A stretch of 59,223 bases of DNA, taken from an uncultured Bacteroidota bacterium. GTDB taxonomy: Bacteria > Bacteroidota > Bacteroidia > Bacteroidales > F082. The DNA lies in NCBI GenBank assembly GCA_913009685.1, contig CAJVXP010000012.1:1-59223 (forward strand), in the 5' to 3' direction. Shown piece after piece: positions 44,257 to 53,167 of the stretch (position 1 is its first letter; every line of letters starts with the position of its first letter). The notes beneath the pieces are model-generated. The model had not been told where the DNA came from. It made no database searches and saw only the letters and a program-made list of their open reading frames with translations. A program made the translations under genes and the position numbers.

Positions 44257-44724
44257 ATGGAAATAAAACAAACCATAGGCAGACCTGTCAACGTACGCGT
44301 TCACGGCGAAAGTGAAAATACTACCAAAATGAAATTACAATCCGGTAGATTCAGAATGGTTATCGATGAACCGGAAAATATGGGGGGAACCGACGAAGGG
44401 CCATCTCCTATCCAGGTGTTACTCATGGCTTTGGCAGGCTGTCTCAACGTTACCGGCCACGAAGTGGCCCGCCAAAGAGGGATGAAACTCAACAAATTGA
44501 AAATCAACATTGAAGGGAATATGAATGCCTGTAATTTCATGGGTTGCTCTTTTGAAGAAAGAGCAGGCTTCCAGCAAATCAAAGTGCATCTAAAACCGGT
44601 TTTTGAAAATACAACCGAAGAAGATATCGAAAGCTGGGCACGGGAAACGGAAGCTCGTTGTCCGGTTACCGACAATATCAAAGATGCTACCGAGATCATG
44701 GTTTCGCATGTTGCCCTTGTTTAA
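44257..44724 (+). CDS. OsmC family protein within the ars operon
   Basis: The 155-residue protein has the OsmC/Ohr fold. The two reactive-cysteine regions are visible: [20 protein letters not shown] (about 52-71) and [18 protein letters not shown] (about 130-147). Extra cysteines occur in [13 protein letters not shown]. OsmC proteins are thiol peroxidases for organic hydroperoxides, and a role against arsenic-induced oxidative damage, or in handling thiol-bound arsenic, is inferred from its place 39 nt after arsC and 19 nt before acr3. Confidence 0.88.
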   Translation: MEIKQTIGRPVNVRVHGESENTTKMKLQSGRFRMVIDEPENMGGTDEGPSPIQVLLMALAGCLNVTGHEVARQRGMKLNKLKINIEGNMNACNFMGCSFEERAGFQQIKVHLKPVFENTTEEDIESWARETEARCPVTDNIKDATEIMVSHVALV

Positions 44725-44743
44725 TTTATCAAAACTCTTAAAA

Positions 44744-45808
44744 ATGAAAACAGTAAAAAGACTTTCCTTTCTCGACCGCTACCTTACCTTGTGGATTTTC
44801 CTGACCATGCTCACGGGAGTATTTTCGGGATATTTTTTCCCGGCAGTAGCCGGATTTTGGGAGAAAATGAGCTCGGGAACTACCAACCTTCCCATAGCTA
44901 TTGGGCTGATTATCATGATGTATCCGCCATTGGCAAAGGTGAAATATGAAGAGCTGTTCGATGTGTTCAGTAATTGGAAAATATTGTCTCTCTCTCTGGT
45001 ACAAAACTGGATTGTGGGACCGTTGCTCATGTTTTTCCTCGCTGTGGTTTTCCTACACAACTATCCCGAATACATGACGGGACTTATCCTTATCGGACTG
45101 GCGCGATGTATCGCCATGGTTATTGTGTGGAACGACCTGGCCGATGGCGATCGCGAATATGCCGCCGGGCTGGTGGCGCTGAACAGTATTTTTCAGGTAC
45201 TGTTTTATTCGGTCTTTGCCTGGTTTTTCATTACCGTAATGCCACGATGGTTCGGTATGAGTTCCTTCGACATTAATATTAGCATGGGCGAAATTGCCGA
45301 AAGTGTCCTTATTTACCTCGGCATTCCGTTTGTTGCCGGTATCATCACCCGTTTTAGCCTGATAAAACTCAAGAGCAAAGAATGGTATTCCCAAAAATTC
45401 ATTCCTAAGATCAGTCCGCTGACGCTGATAGCTTTACTGTTTACCATTTTTGTTATGTTTTCATTAAAAGGCGAATATATTGTGCAGCTTCCGATGGATG
45501 TGGTGCTGATTTCCGTGCCGCTTGTCCTCTATTTTGTCATTATGTTTTTTGTCTCTTTTTATATGGGACGGAAAGCGGGCGCCGATTATCCCAAAACAGT
45601 TTCGCTTTCGTTTACCTCTGCAAGCAACAACTTCGAACTGGCTATTGCTGTGGCAGTGGCTGTTTTCGGGATTAATTCGGGAGAGGCTTTTGCTGCCGTC
45701 ATCGGTCCGCTGGTAGAGGTTCCGGTGCTGATTTTGTTGGTGAAAGTTGCCCTGAAATTCAGAGAGAAATATTTTTCAGTGAATGAGTTGAAAAGCTCCT
45801 CTCGTTAA
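44744..45808 (+). CDS. acr3: arsenite efflux permease, ACR3 family
   Basis: This 354-residue inner-membrane carrier has about ten transmembrane helices and exports arsenite. The start [19 protein letters not shown] at 44744 is the family N-terminus; the frame is open further upstream inside osmC. The conserved cysteine lies in [20 protein letters not shown] (TM4) and the conserved glutamate in [20 protein letters not shown] (TM9), both essential in characterised ACR3 proteins. It is the third gene of arsC-osmC-acr3. Confidence 0.93.
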   Translation: MKTVKRLSFLDRYLTLWIFLTMLTGVFSGYFFPAVAGFWEKMSSGTTNLPIAIGLIIMMYPPLAKVKYEELFDVFSNWKILSLSLVQNWIVGPLLMFFLAVVFLHNYPEYMTGLILIGLARCIAMVIVWNDLADGDREYAAGLVALNSIFQVLFYSVFAWFFITVMPRWFGMSSFDINISMGEIAESVLIYLGIPFVAGIITRFSLIKLKSKEWYSQKFIPKISPLTLIALLFTIFVMFSLKGEYIVQLPMDVVLISVPLVLYFVIMFFVSFYMGRKAGADYPKTVSLSFTSASNNFELAIAVAVAVFGINSGEAFAAVIGPLVEVPVLILLVKVALKFREKYFSVNELKSSSR

Positions 45809-45834
45809 CAGATAAATCCGGTTTGGTTTTTCCG

Positions 45835-45842
45835 TAGCTTTG
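45835..45842 (+). promoter_or_regulatory. possible -7 element of psd
   Basis: TAGCTTTG matches TAnnTTTG, 20 nt before the psd ATG. A TTTG at 45822-45825 is too close to serve as the -33 element, and no better one is visible. It suggests that psd can be transcribed apart from the ars genes. Confidence 0.35.
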
Positions 45843-45862
45843 TATAAAAATATGGAAATATT

Positions 45863-46831
45863 ATGATAGGCATACACACCGGCAAAAGACGGTTTATCCT
45901 GGCGCCAATCATCTTTTTGGTGGTTCTTGCATTTTATCCCTTCCAAAAGCCACAACCCATCCGCTATGTGGATCGGGCAACCGCACAGATAAAAACGGAA
46001 CAGGTAGAGGCCGGTGGCTGGCTTTTCTGGCTGTACAACAACCCTGTTGGAGAGCTTTCGCTACAAGCCGTTGTAAAACGGAAGTTTGCTTCGGAATGGT
46101 ACGGAAAACGGATGGACAAACCCGCTTCGGTAAGCAAAATAGAGCCTTTTATCCGGAAGTATCATATCAACATGAGTGATTTTCAAAAGAAAAAATACAC
46201 CTCTTTTAACGATTTCTTTATCCGGAAATTAAAACCGGGAGCAAGAAAGATTGACACCAATAAAAATGTGGTTATTTCGCCGGGAGATGGAAAAATACTG
46301 GCCTGGGGAAACATTGAATATCAATATTTTATTGTCAAAGGCTACCGCATGAATCTGCATGATTTTTTGCGAAACGACTCGCTGGCACGGGTTTATGCCG
46401 CTGGCAGCCTGATACTTCTGCGGTTAAGCCCGGCCGATTATCACCGGTTTCATTTCCCGGTGAGCGGAAAGCTTTCGCCGGTGGTAAAAATCAAAGGCGA
46501 GTACTATTCGGTGAACCCCATAGCGCTCCGGCAGGATATTCGGATATTTTGTGAAAACAAAAGAGGATACCAGATCATCTCTTCCAAAAGATTTGGTCAT
46601 GTGCTGATGTCGGAAATCGGAGCCACTTTTGTGGGAAGCATTATCCAAACCCATCGCGGAGATACGGCAATAAAAGGCGGGGAAGCCGGCTATTTTAAAT
46701 TCGGCGGCTCTTCGATCATACTGCTTTTCCGGAAGGGAAAAATCAACATCGATACCGATTTGCTGAGAAATACCCGCAATCATCTGGAAACACAGGTCAG
46801 AATGGGAGAGCATATTGGTACGGCAAAATAA
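45863..46831 (+). CDS. psd: phosphatidylserine decarboxylase proenzyme
   Basis: Psd makes phosphatidylethanolamine from phosphatidylserine at the inner membrane. The 322-residue protein has an N-terminal hydrophobic segment (about 12-27). FNDFFIRKLKPGAR (about 114-127), ISPGDGKI, LSPADYHRFHFPVSG (about 190-204) and the self-cleavage motif FGGSSIILLF (GGSS at about 281-284) follow. Cleavage at the serine generates the pyruvoyl group. It begins 54 nt after acr3 but is metabolically unrelated to arsenic. Confidence 0.93.
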   Translation: MIGIHTGKRRFILAPIIFLVVLAFYPFQKPQPIRYVDRATAQIKTEQVEAGGWLFWLYNNPVGELSLQAVVKRKFASEWYGKRMDKPASVSKIEPFIRKYHINMSDFQKKKYTSFNDFFIRKLKPGARKIDTNKNVVISPGDGKILAWGNIEYQYFIVKGYRMNLHDFLRNDSLARVYAAGSLILLRLSPADYHRFHFPVSGKLSPVVKIKGEYYSVNPIALRQDIRIFCENKRGYQIISSKRFGHVLMSEIGATFVGSIIQTHRGDTAIKGGEAGYFKFGGSSIILLFRKGKINIDTDLLRNTRNHLETQVRMGEHIGTAK

Positions 46832-46905
46832 TTTTTCCCCTTCCACGTATCCCGGCTCAGATGAGAAATCCTAATGAGCATAAAGATTTAAAATTTCCAT
46901 AAAAA

Positions 46906-46937
46906 GTTGAAATATATACACTAATTAGTTAACTTTG
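46906..46937 (+). promoter_or_regulatory. higBA promoter with palindromic candidate operator
   Basis: GTTG (46906-46909) and TAACTTTG (46930-46937) are 20 nt apart, and the ATG follows directly at 46942, so the mRNA would be nearly leaderless. The perfect 10-bp palindrome ACTAATTAGT (46920-46929) abuts the -7 element. That is where an antitoxin repressor of the HigA type would bind. The binding is inferred. Confidence 0.6.
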
Positions 46938-46941
46938 CAAA

Positions 46942-47286
46942 ATGGAAAGAAAGATTGTCTTGTACGGTAGGTATTTTTCAAAATTTTACGAAAAACAGTC
47001 GGTAAAGACTCGTGATAAAATTGATTATGTTATTGACATCATCAAACATATTGAAAAGGTTCCGCTGCAATTTCTTAAACATATTGAGGGAACAGCCGGT
47101 TTATATGAAATCCGTGTATCAACAACTTTCAACCAAATTAGAATTTTTTGTTTTTTTGAAAAAGGAAGAATAGTAGTTTTGACTAACTGCTTTGTAAAAA
47201 AGACACAGAAAACACCAAAAAAAGAATTGGAACTTGCAATAAAATTAATGAAAGAATATTTGACAACAAAAAAGAAAGGAGTATAA
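46942..47286 (+). CDS. higB: RelE/HigB superfamily toxin (Gp49-like)
   Basis: The 114-residue basic protein resembles phage-derived Gp49/HigB toxins, ribosome-associated mRNA endonucleases of the RelE fold. The typical pattern LKHIEGTAGLYEIRVSTTF (about 46-64) and RIFCFFEKGRIVVLTNCFVKKTQKTPKKELELA (about 69-101; only landmarks are meant) is clear. It lies 1 nt before the antitoxin gene, in the toxin-first order typical of higBA. mRNA cleavage is inferred from family. Confidence 0.88.
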   Translation: MERKIVLYGRYFSKFYEKQSVKTRDKIDYVIDIIKHIEKVPLQFLKHIEGTAGLYEIRVSTTFNQIRIFCFFEKGRIVVLTNCFVKKTQKTPKKELELAIKLMKEYLTTKKKGV

Positions 47287-47287
47287 A

Positions 47288-47578
47288 ATGGATACCATAT
47301 CAACATTTGAAGAACATTTAGATAAATACCACGGCAAACAAGGGAGTGAAAGTCGTGCAAAATATGATGCTGACTCGTTGGCATTCAGGCTCGGTGTAAT
47401 GTTACAGGAAGCCAGAAAAGAAGCAGAAATAACACAAGAGGAATTGGCAAAAAGAACAGGCACAAAAAAAAGCTATATCTCAAGAATTGAAAATGGGAAA
47501 AGTGACATCCAATTATCAACATTTTACAAATTGATTGCGCTCGGATTAGGCAAAACACTGAACATCAGTATTGGATAG
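47288..47578 (+). CDS. higA: HigA-like XRE-family antitoxin
   Basis: The 96-residue protein has a C-terminal helix-turn-helix of the XRE type (ITQEELAKRTGTKKSYISRIE, about 51-71; landmark only) after a 35-residue N-terminal arm that probably contacts the toxin. It follows higB directly. Autoregulation through the palindrome upstream of higB is expected by analogy. Downstream is a repeat cluster shared with 33.4 kb. Confidence 0.88.
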   Translation: MDTISTFEEHLDKYHGKQGSESRAKYDADSLAFRLGVMLQEARKEAEITQEELAKRTGTKKSYISRIENGKSDIQLSTFYKLIALGLGKTLNISIG

Positions 47579-47647
47579 GGAATCACAAGTCATAACAAAG
47601 AACCTGCTCCATGCTGAAATTAGTCGTAAATAAATGGTTTAAGCATT

Positions 47648-47693
47648 GGTTCAAGCGTCCCTGAACAACTGGTTCAAGCGTCCGCTTGGACCA
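47648..47693. repeat. second cluster of the CAAGCG-TC-CGCTTG repeat
   Basis: A truncated copy (GGTTCAAGCGTCC, 47648-47660) is followed by a complete copy whose palindromic core is 47675-47688. The 30 nt at 47664-47693 are identical to 33401-33430. It sits between the convergent higA and cysNC genes and could act as a weak bidirectional terminator. Confidence 0.8.
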
Positions 47694-47694
47694 A

Positions 47695-49602
47695 CTATTC
47701 CAACGGAAAAATATTCTGCTCTTTCAAATAATGAAGTACTTTCTCAGCATTGCTTTCATTTTCCTGTGGCCTGAATTTCAGCTGTGGATTTTCAGGCACT
47801 TCATAAGGCATGTCCATTCCTGGAATATTTTGGACTTCTCCTTTTTCAAAACGCACGTATAAATCACCATCGGCATGTTTCTTACAATATGCCATGTCGG
47901 CATCCATATAAATCAAATGGAAACGGTCGGGGCCGATAATCTCAGCCACCTGTTCACGAATATTTACATCCGGCGAAGCAAACGAACAAATGGTTATGAT
48001 GCCCTGGTCGTTGAGGATACGGGCAATGTGTGCCACCCGGCGCAGGTGCTCGGCCCGGTCGGCCGGATTGAAATCCAGTTCTCGCGACAGGCCCGAACGT
48101 AACGACTTGCCATCCAGCAGCACCACTGTGGCGCCCGAGCCCATCAGCTCTTTTTCCATCACAAAAGCGAGCTCATTTTTGCCACTGCCGTAAAGCCCGG
48201 TAATCCAAAGCGTAACGCCCTTTTGGTTGTAATGTTTTTCACGCTCTTCCCTGCTTACCAGACTCCGCCCTTCGGTAATCATATCTTTTTCGCTATCGGT
48301 GATGCGGGTAGGGAGTGCATTACTGTCCAGCTTGTCGAGCATCATCCCTACCGCCACGGTGTTATGTGTGATAGGATCAATCAGGATAAAAGCCCCGGTC
48401 TGGCGGTTTTTTTTGTAAGCATCAAAATAAAGCGGTTCAACCGTAGTCATAATCACCCGGCCGATTTCATTCAACTCAAAATGTTCAACTTGTTCGTGTT
48501 CAAGCGTATTTACATCCACACGGTAGCGAATCTGATCGATTTTTGCTTTGGTGCTGTGGGTGTTGTGTTTGATGTAAAACTGCGTGTAAGGATTCATGGG
48601 TTTTTCGTCCATCCACACCAGCATGGCTTCAAAATGGCGGCTTACTTTTGGGCTGTTATCAGAATGAATGAGCGTGTTCCCCCGCGAAACATCAATTTCA
48701 TCTTCGAGTGTCAGGCTGATGCTCTGAGGAGGAAAAGCATAATCAAGGTCACCTTCATAAGTAGTAATGTTTTTGATACGGGAGGTTTTCCCGGAAGGCA
48801 ACACCATCACTTCATCGCCTTTGCGGACGACTCCGGAAGCCATTTTCCCGGCAAAACCGCGGTATTCCAGGTCGGGACGAATAACGTATTGCACCGGAAA
48901 ACGGAAATCCTCAAAGTTGCGGTCGCTACCCACATGTACGGTTTCCAGAAACTCCAGCATGCTTTTGCCGTGATACCAGGGCATTTTATCGGAAATGTCC
49001 ACCACGTTATCGCCTTTCAGTGCTGAAAGGGGAATAAACGTAACATCCGGAACGTCCAATTGGGTGATAAAATGTTTATAGTCCTCCACAATCCTGTCAA
49101 AGACTTCCTCTTTGTAATTTACCAAATCCATTTTGTTTACAGCAAGTACCACATGTTTGATGCCCAGCAGCGAAGCCAGAAAAGTATGCCGTTTGGTTTG
49201 GGTAATTACCCCTTTGCGGGCATCTGCCAGCAGAATGGCGAGGTTGGCCGTGGAGCCACCGGTGATCATGTTGCGGGTATATTGTTCGTGACCGGGGGTG
49301 TCGGCAATGATAAATTTACGTTTGGCGGTGGAGAAATAACGGTAAGCCACATCGATGGTGATGCCCTGTTCGCGTTCGGCTTTCAGGCCATCGAGCAGCA
49401 GGGCGTAGTCAATCTCCTCGCCGGCGTGTCCCACCCGTTTGCTATCACGTTTGAGTGCCGAAAGCTGGTCTTCGTATAATTTTTTACTATCGAAAAGCAA
49501 CCGTCCGATGAGTGTCGATTTCCCATCGTCCACCGAGCCGGCGGTAAGCAGTCGTAACAAATCTTTTTTCTGATCCTGGTCAAGAAACTCTTTTATATCC
49601 AT
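47695..49602 (-). CDS. cysNC: bifunctional sulfate adenylyltransferase large subunit / APS kinase (CysN-CysC fusion)
   Basis: The 635-residue protein joins a CysN GTPase domain (about 1-440) to an APS kinase domain (about 455-635). It would activate sulfate to APS, with CysD, and then phosphorylate APS to PAPS. GTPase motifs: [15 protein letters not shown] (about 21-35), [12 protein letters not shown] and NKMD. In the kinase domain the P-loop is [10 protein letters not shown] (469-478), where the usual Ser/Thr after Lys is Asn; the phosphoserine region reads CSFASPD near 543. The start at 49602 ([11 protein letters not shown]) is chosen; a 68-codon upstream extension is not conserved. No cysD lies upstream, so the partner subunit must be encoded elsewhere. 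Confidence 0.93.
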   Translation of the reverse strand: MDIKEFLDQDQKKDLLRLLTAGSVDDGKSTLIGRLLFDSKKLYEDQLSALKRDSKRVGHAGEEIDYALLLDGLKAEREQGITIDVAYRYFSTAKRKFIIADTPGHEQYTRNMITGGSTANLAILLADARKGVITQTKRHTFLASLLGIKHVVLAVNKMDLVNYKEEVFDRIVEDYKHFITQLDVPDVTFIPLSALKGDNVVDISDKMPWYHGKSMLEFLETVHVGSDRNFEDFRFPVQYVIRPDLEYRGFAGKMASGVVRKGDEVMVLPSGKTSRIKNITTYEGDLDYAFPPQSISLTLEDEIDVSRGNTLIHSDNSPKVSRHFEAMLVWMDEKPMNPYTQFYIKHNTHSTKAKIDQIRYRVDVNTLEHEQVEHFELNEIGRVIMTTVEPLYFDAYKKNRQTGAFILIDPITHNTVAVGMMLDKLDSNALPTRITDSEKDMITEGRSLVSREEREKHYNQKGVTLWITGLYGSGKNELAFVMEKELMGSGATVVLLDGKSLRSGLSRELDFNPADRAEHLRRVAHIARILNDQGIITICSFASPDVNIREQVAEIIGPDRFHLIYMDADMAYCKKHADGDLYVRFEKGEVQNIPGMDMPYEVPENPQLKFRPQENESNAEKVLHYLKEQNIFPLE

Positions 49603-49659
49603 GGTGTTGTTTGTTCTGTCAATGTTTTTTCCGCCCGAAAGCGGTGCACAAAATCGAAG

Positions 49660-49689
49660 CAAAAGTACAATAAAATAAAGAGTGGAAAA
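49660..49689 (-). promoter_or_regulatory. cysNC promoter
   Basis: On the minus strand TACTTTTG (plus positions 49660-49667) lies 18 nt from TTTT (49686-49689). The leader of about 55 nt contains the small hairpin CCGC-CCGAAA-GCGG (49631-49644). A promoter directly before cysNC indicates that it is transcribed alone. Confidence 0.55.
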
Positions 49690-50069
49690 GATAGAAATTG
49701 CTGACTGTTTTATCAAAAAAACAGGCAATCGGCATAAAACCGGATGAAGAGGCATACTCCCAATTTGTTTCCGTTTGTTGTGAAAAATAACAACAACCGG
49801 AAACAACTACAGGATTTTCCCTGTTATACATAAAACTACTTTATAGGAAGTAAAGGTTAAGAGGAGTAATAATTTTGTCAATTGCTCTCTTGATAAAGCT
49901 TTGTTTTGCTTATTCTTCCTGATAAACGGAAGTTGCAGAAATAAGACCTTGAACCTGACAATAACAGACCAGTAAAAAAAAGGCCTCCTTGTTCTTTACG
50001 GAAATATTGTTACTTTTATCATCAGGAATTCAGTTGAAAATCATAGATTACATCCTTAAAATACTGACT
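49690..50069. other. gene-free interval before the T9SS cargo gene
   Basis: This 380-nt AT-rich stretch lies between divergent genes. Frames crossing it are short or run into neighbouring genes without recognisable domains. A weak -7-like word (TTACTTTTAT) is near 50010-50020. I see no hairpin, RNA gene or conserved motif beyond that. Confidence 0.45.
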
Positions 50070-50825
50070 ATGAAAAAGATACTACAACTTTTACTAATAA
50101 TTCTGTTTTTCCTGGGTTTGAGTTCAGGTGTTATGGCACAGTGTACCCCCGCCGATTCGACTACCTGCCCTGATCCTGAAAATAATGGACAAATTTGTCC
50201 CGACAGCCTGAAAAACGCTTACCTCAATCAGGAATACAACCAAACAATAAGCATTTTGGCTCCTCCACAAATAGTAGAACAGGGCATCTCCTGGCCTGTT
50301 AATTATCTTCATTTGGTGGATGTGGGGAATCTGCCACCGGGTATTTCCTGGAAAAGCAATGACAGTACCAATAATTTTTATCCACATATTTATTCATGCG
50401 TCTTGTTTTCAGGCGTTTGCGCCGATACAGGAACCTATACTTTAAGGATTAAGGTGGACGTTTACGGCGAAGTAGCCGGAATACCCGTTCTTCTCGGGCA
50501 AAACGTCGATTCCACATCGTTAAGCATCACTGTGGAAGCCTCTAACGGAATTGACGAAAATATCTTCATCCGCCAAAAAATCAAAGTTTGGCCCAATCCC
50601 TTCGAAAAAGAGTTTCATTTGCAGTTTCTATCTCCTTCCGGTCACAGCACGCGGATAGAAATCTATACCTTGCTGGGCCAACGTGTTTTTCGGCGGGATT
50701 ATCTTACTTCACCCGGTCAGAATATGTTGACGATAGACGGCAATGGCTTACACCAGCAACATTATATCATTAAACTGACAACCGGAGGCAAACAATATAC
50801 AGCTATTTTAACCAAAGCCCCTTAA
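50070..50825 (+). CDS. secreted protein with T9SS type A sorting domain
   Basis: The 251-residue protein has a signal peptide (MKKILQLLLIILFFLGLSSGVMA, cleavage before QCTP, about residue 24; first 20 shown are a landmark) and a cysteine-containing N-terminal region (CTPADSTTCPDPENNGQICP). A beta-rich middle part with GNLPPGISWKSND and CVLFSGVCADTGTYTLRIKV follows, resembling putative-Ig/cadherin-like domains. The C-terminal 75 residues are a type A sorting domain (KVWPNPFEKEFHLQF, EIYTLLGQRVF, YIIKLTTGGKQY). It would cross the outer membrane by type IX secretion. The start at 50070 is chosen because the signal peptide begins there. It lies 20 nt before a TonB receptor gene and is probably cotranscribed. 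Confidence 0.88.
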   Translation: MKKILQLLLIILFFLGLSSGVMAQCTPADSTTCPDPENNGQICPDSLKNAYLNQEYNQTISILAPPQIVEQGISWPVNYLHLVDVGNLPPGISWKSNDSTNNFYPHIYSCVLFSGVCADTGTYTLRIKVDVYGEVAGIPVLLGQNVDSTSLSITVEASNGIDENIFIRQKIKVWPNPFEKEFHLQFLSPSGHSTRIEIYTLLGQRVFRRDYLTSPGQNMLTIDGNGLHQQHYIIKLTTGGKQYTAILTKAP

Positions 50826-50845
50826 GTTTTTTAAGATGATAAGCA

Positions 50846-53128
50846 ATGAAATCCGGTGCTAAGAAAATGAAGTTTTCGATAAAATGTCTCCTGTTCTTGT
50901 TACTTATGCTGTTTTCAGGTGTTGTAGATGCTCAGCAGGGGCAGGTTTCGGGTCATGTTTATGACCAAAGCAACGGTAAATACCTGACGGATGTATCCAT
51001 AGTTGTTGACAGCCTGCAGGGTTCAACCACCAACAACCGCGGATATTATGAAATAGTGTTGGATTCGGGTAATTATACGCTGCGGTTTTCCTTTATGGGG
51101 TATAAGAAATTCACAAAAAAAATTCATATTTATCCGGGCGACAAACTGTTGTTGGATGTTAGGTTAAGACCATTGGCCATCAATTTGAATCCGGCTGTTA
51201 TTTCGGCAGGTCTTTTTTCTCAGAAATTATCTCGTGTTAGCATTTCGATGAGTGTGATTAAACCCGGTTTTATTGAGAGCAGGAATACCCGGAACATGGC
51301 GTCAGCCATCAATCAAATTCCAGGCATTGATGTGCTTGATGGACAGGCGAGCATCAGAGGCGGAGGTGGTTATAGCTATGGTGCAGGAAGTCGCGTACTT
51401 ATGTTACTGGACGGTTTGCCGTTGATTACGGCTGATGCAGATGAGATAAAATGGAATTTCCTGCCCATTGAAAACATAGCGCAGGTGGAAATTATAAAAG
51501 GAGCAAGTTCAGCATTGTATGGTTCCTCGGCGTTGAACGGGGTCATCAATTTGCGTACGATATGGCCCGGGATCAAACCTAAAACCACCCTTATCATGTA
51601 TTCGGGACTGTATGATTATCCGGAAAGGAGGCAGTTAGCCTGGTGGTGGAACACCCGCCCGATGTTTAGTGGCATAAGGTTTTCACACTCCAGGAAAATA
51701 AACAATTTAGATTTGGTGCTTGGCGGCGATGCATACAGCAATACAGGCTATCGTGAAAAAAACTATGAGCAGCACATCCGCTTTAATGTGAAACTTCGCT
51801 ATCGTTCTAAAAAAGTACAAGGCCTGACCTATGCGCTGGAAACCAATGTTCAGGTGCAAAAAACATCGGATTTTTTTCTTTGGCAAAATGCCGATTCAGG
51901 AGCATTTATGCAACAGCAGGTTGGTATTACTCCTGCCAAAGGTTTCCGGTTGATGGTTGATCCGCGAATACAATATTTCGACAAACACAACAACAAACAC
52001 AGCTTACTTACCCGCTTTTATAAAGTCCGTAACAGTTTTAATTTAAATCCTGATAAAAACAATGGCTCTGATTTGTATTACGGTGAGTACCGCTTTTACA
52101 GGAATTTTAATAACAAACTTCATCTTACAGCCGGCGTAACCGCAATGTACGGACAAACCAAAGCAGCACTGTATGGAAATCATTCGAACGTCAATTATGC
52201 TGTTTTTACTCAGATTGATGGTAATATTCATCAGAAGTTGTCGCTGTCAGCAGGTCTGAGGGCTGAGTATTACAGTATCGATAATGCCAATGAGAAAACA
52301 TCAGCCGTTATGCGTCTCGGCCTTAATTACAAGTTGGCAAAATTCACTTTTATCAGAGCTTCTTTCGGACAAGGGTATCGTTATCCTTCTATCGCCGAAA
52401 AATTTACGGCTACCAGTGTGGGCGCCATCAATATTTTCCCCAATCCCAAATTGAAATCCGAAACGGGATGGAACTCCGAAATTGGACTAAGACAAGGATA
52501 TCGGATTGGAGGGGTAAGCGGTTATGTTGATGCAGCAGCCTTTTGGAGTGAATACAACAACATGATTGAGTTTACCTTTGGTATTTACAAACCAGACAGT
52601 GTCAGGATTCCCACTTTGCGTGATATTGGTTTCAAATCGCTCAACGTTGGTAAAGCACGTATCACAGGAGTTGATATTTCGATTTCAGGTGCAGGAAAAA
52701 TTGGTGAGATGCCTTTAAAATTTTTTATTGGATATACTTACATGAATCCCATCGATTTGAGCGCCGATACGTTGAAAAATAATATTTTAAAATATCGCTA
52801 CCGTCATGAGGTTAAAGGAGATGTTCAATTGTCTCATCGAATGTTTTCCACTGGTCTGAGCATGGTTTACCGTAGTTTTATGGAGCGTATTGATAAAGCT
52901 TTTGAGGAAAAAATACTGGGCCAGGAAATATTACCAGGTCTCAAAGAATACCGCCTGAAATATGATAAAGGAGCGTTTGTTTTTGATTTCAGATTTTCTT
53001 ATCGTCTGAGCCCGGAGACAAAACTTTCACTTATTGTTAAAAACCTTTTTAACAAAGAATATATGGGGCGTCCGGGTGACATCAGACCACCAAGGAGTGT
53101 TAGCTTACAATTTTTGATGCAGCTATAA
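50846..53128 (+). CDS. TonB-dependent outer-membrane receptor
   Basis: The 760-residue protein imports a ligand across the outer membrane with energy from TonB-ExbBD. It starts with a signal peptide (SIKCLLFLLLMLFSGVVDAQ, about 11-30), then a carboxypeptidase-regulatory-like domain (GQVSGHVYDQSNGKYLTDVS, about 32-51). The plug has IPGIDVLDGQASIRGGGGYS and VEIIKGASSALYGSSALNGV (about 216-235), and a beta-barrel ends in VSLQFLMQL. It lacks the SusD partner, so it is not a classic SusCD pair. A second ATG at 50867 is possible. The ligand is unknown; the upstream T9SS protein may capture or process it. Confidence 0.92.
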   Translation: MKSGAKKMKFSIKCLLFLLLMLFSGVVDAQQGQVSGHVYDQSNGKYLTDVSIVVDSLQGSTTNNRGYYEIVLDSGNYTLRFSFMGYKKFTKKIHIYPGDKLLLDVRLRPLAINLNPAVISAGLFSQKLSRVSISMSVIKPGFIESRNTRNMASAINQIPGIDVLDGQASIRGGGGYSYGAGSRVLMLLDGLPLITADADEIKWNFLPIENIAQVEIIKGASSALYGSSALNGVINLRTIWPGIKPKTTLIMYSGLYDYPERRQLAWWWNTRPMFSGIRFSHSRKINNLDLVLGGDAYSNTGYREKNYEQHIRFNVKLRYRSKKVQGLTYALETNVQVQKTSDFFLWQNADSGAFMQQQVGITPAKGFRLMVDPRIQYFDKHNNKHSLLTRFYKVRNSFNLNPDKNNGSDLYYGEYRFYRNFNNKLHLTAGVTAMYGQTKAALYGNHSNVNYAVFTQIDGNIHQKLSLSAGLRAEYYSIDNANEKTSAVMRLGLNYKLAKFTFIRASFGQGYRYPSIAEKFTATSVGAINIFPNPKLKSETGWNSEIGLRQGYRIGGVSGYVDAAAFWSEYNNMIEFTFGIYKPDSVRIPTLRDIGFKSLNVGKARITGVDISISGAGKIGEMPLKFFIGYTYMNPIDLSADTLKNNILKYRYRHEVKGDVQLSHRMFSTGLSMVYRSFMERIDKAFEEKILGQEILPGLKEYRLKYDKGAFVFDFRFSYRLSPETKLSLIVKNLFNKEYMGRPGDIRPPRSVSLQFLMQL

Positions 53129-53167
53129 ACTGTGGCACGTTTACTTTTCCCGAAGTAATTTTCTGTC

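Noticed and set aside
48223-49026. 267-codon plus-strand open frame
   Set aside because: It is the antisense shadow of the cysN domain, whose GTPase motifs are intact.
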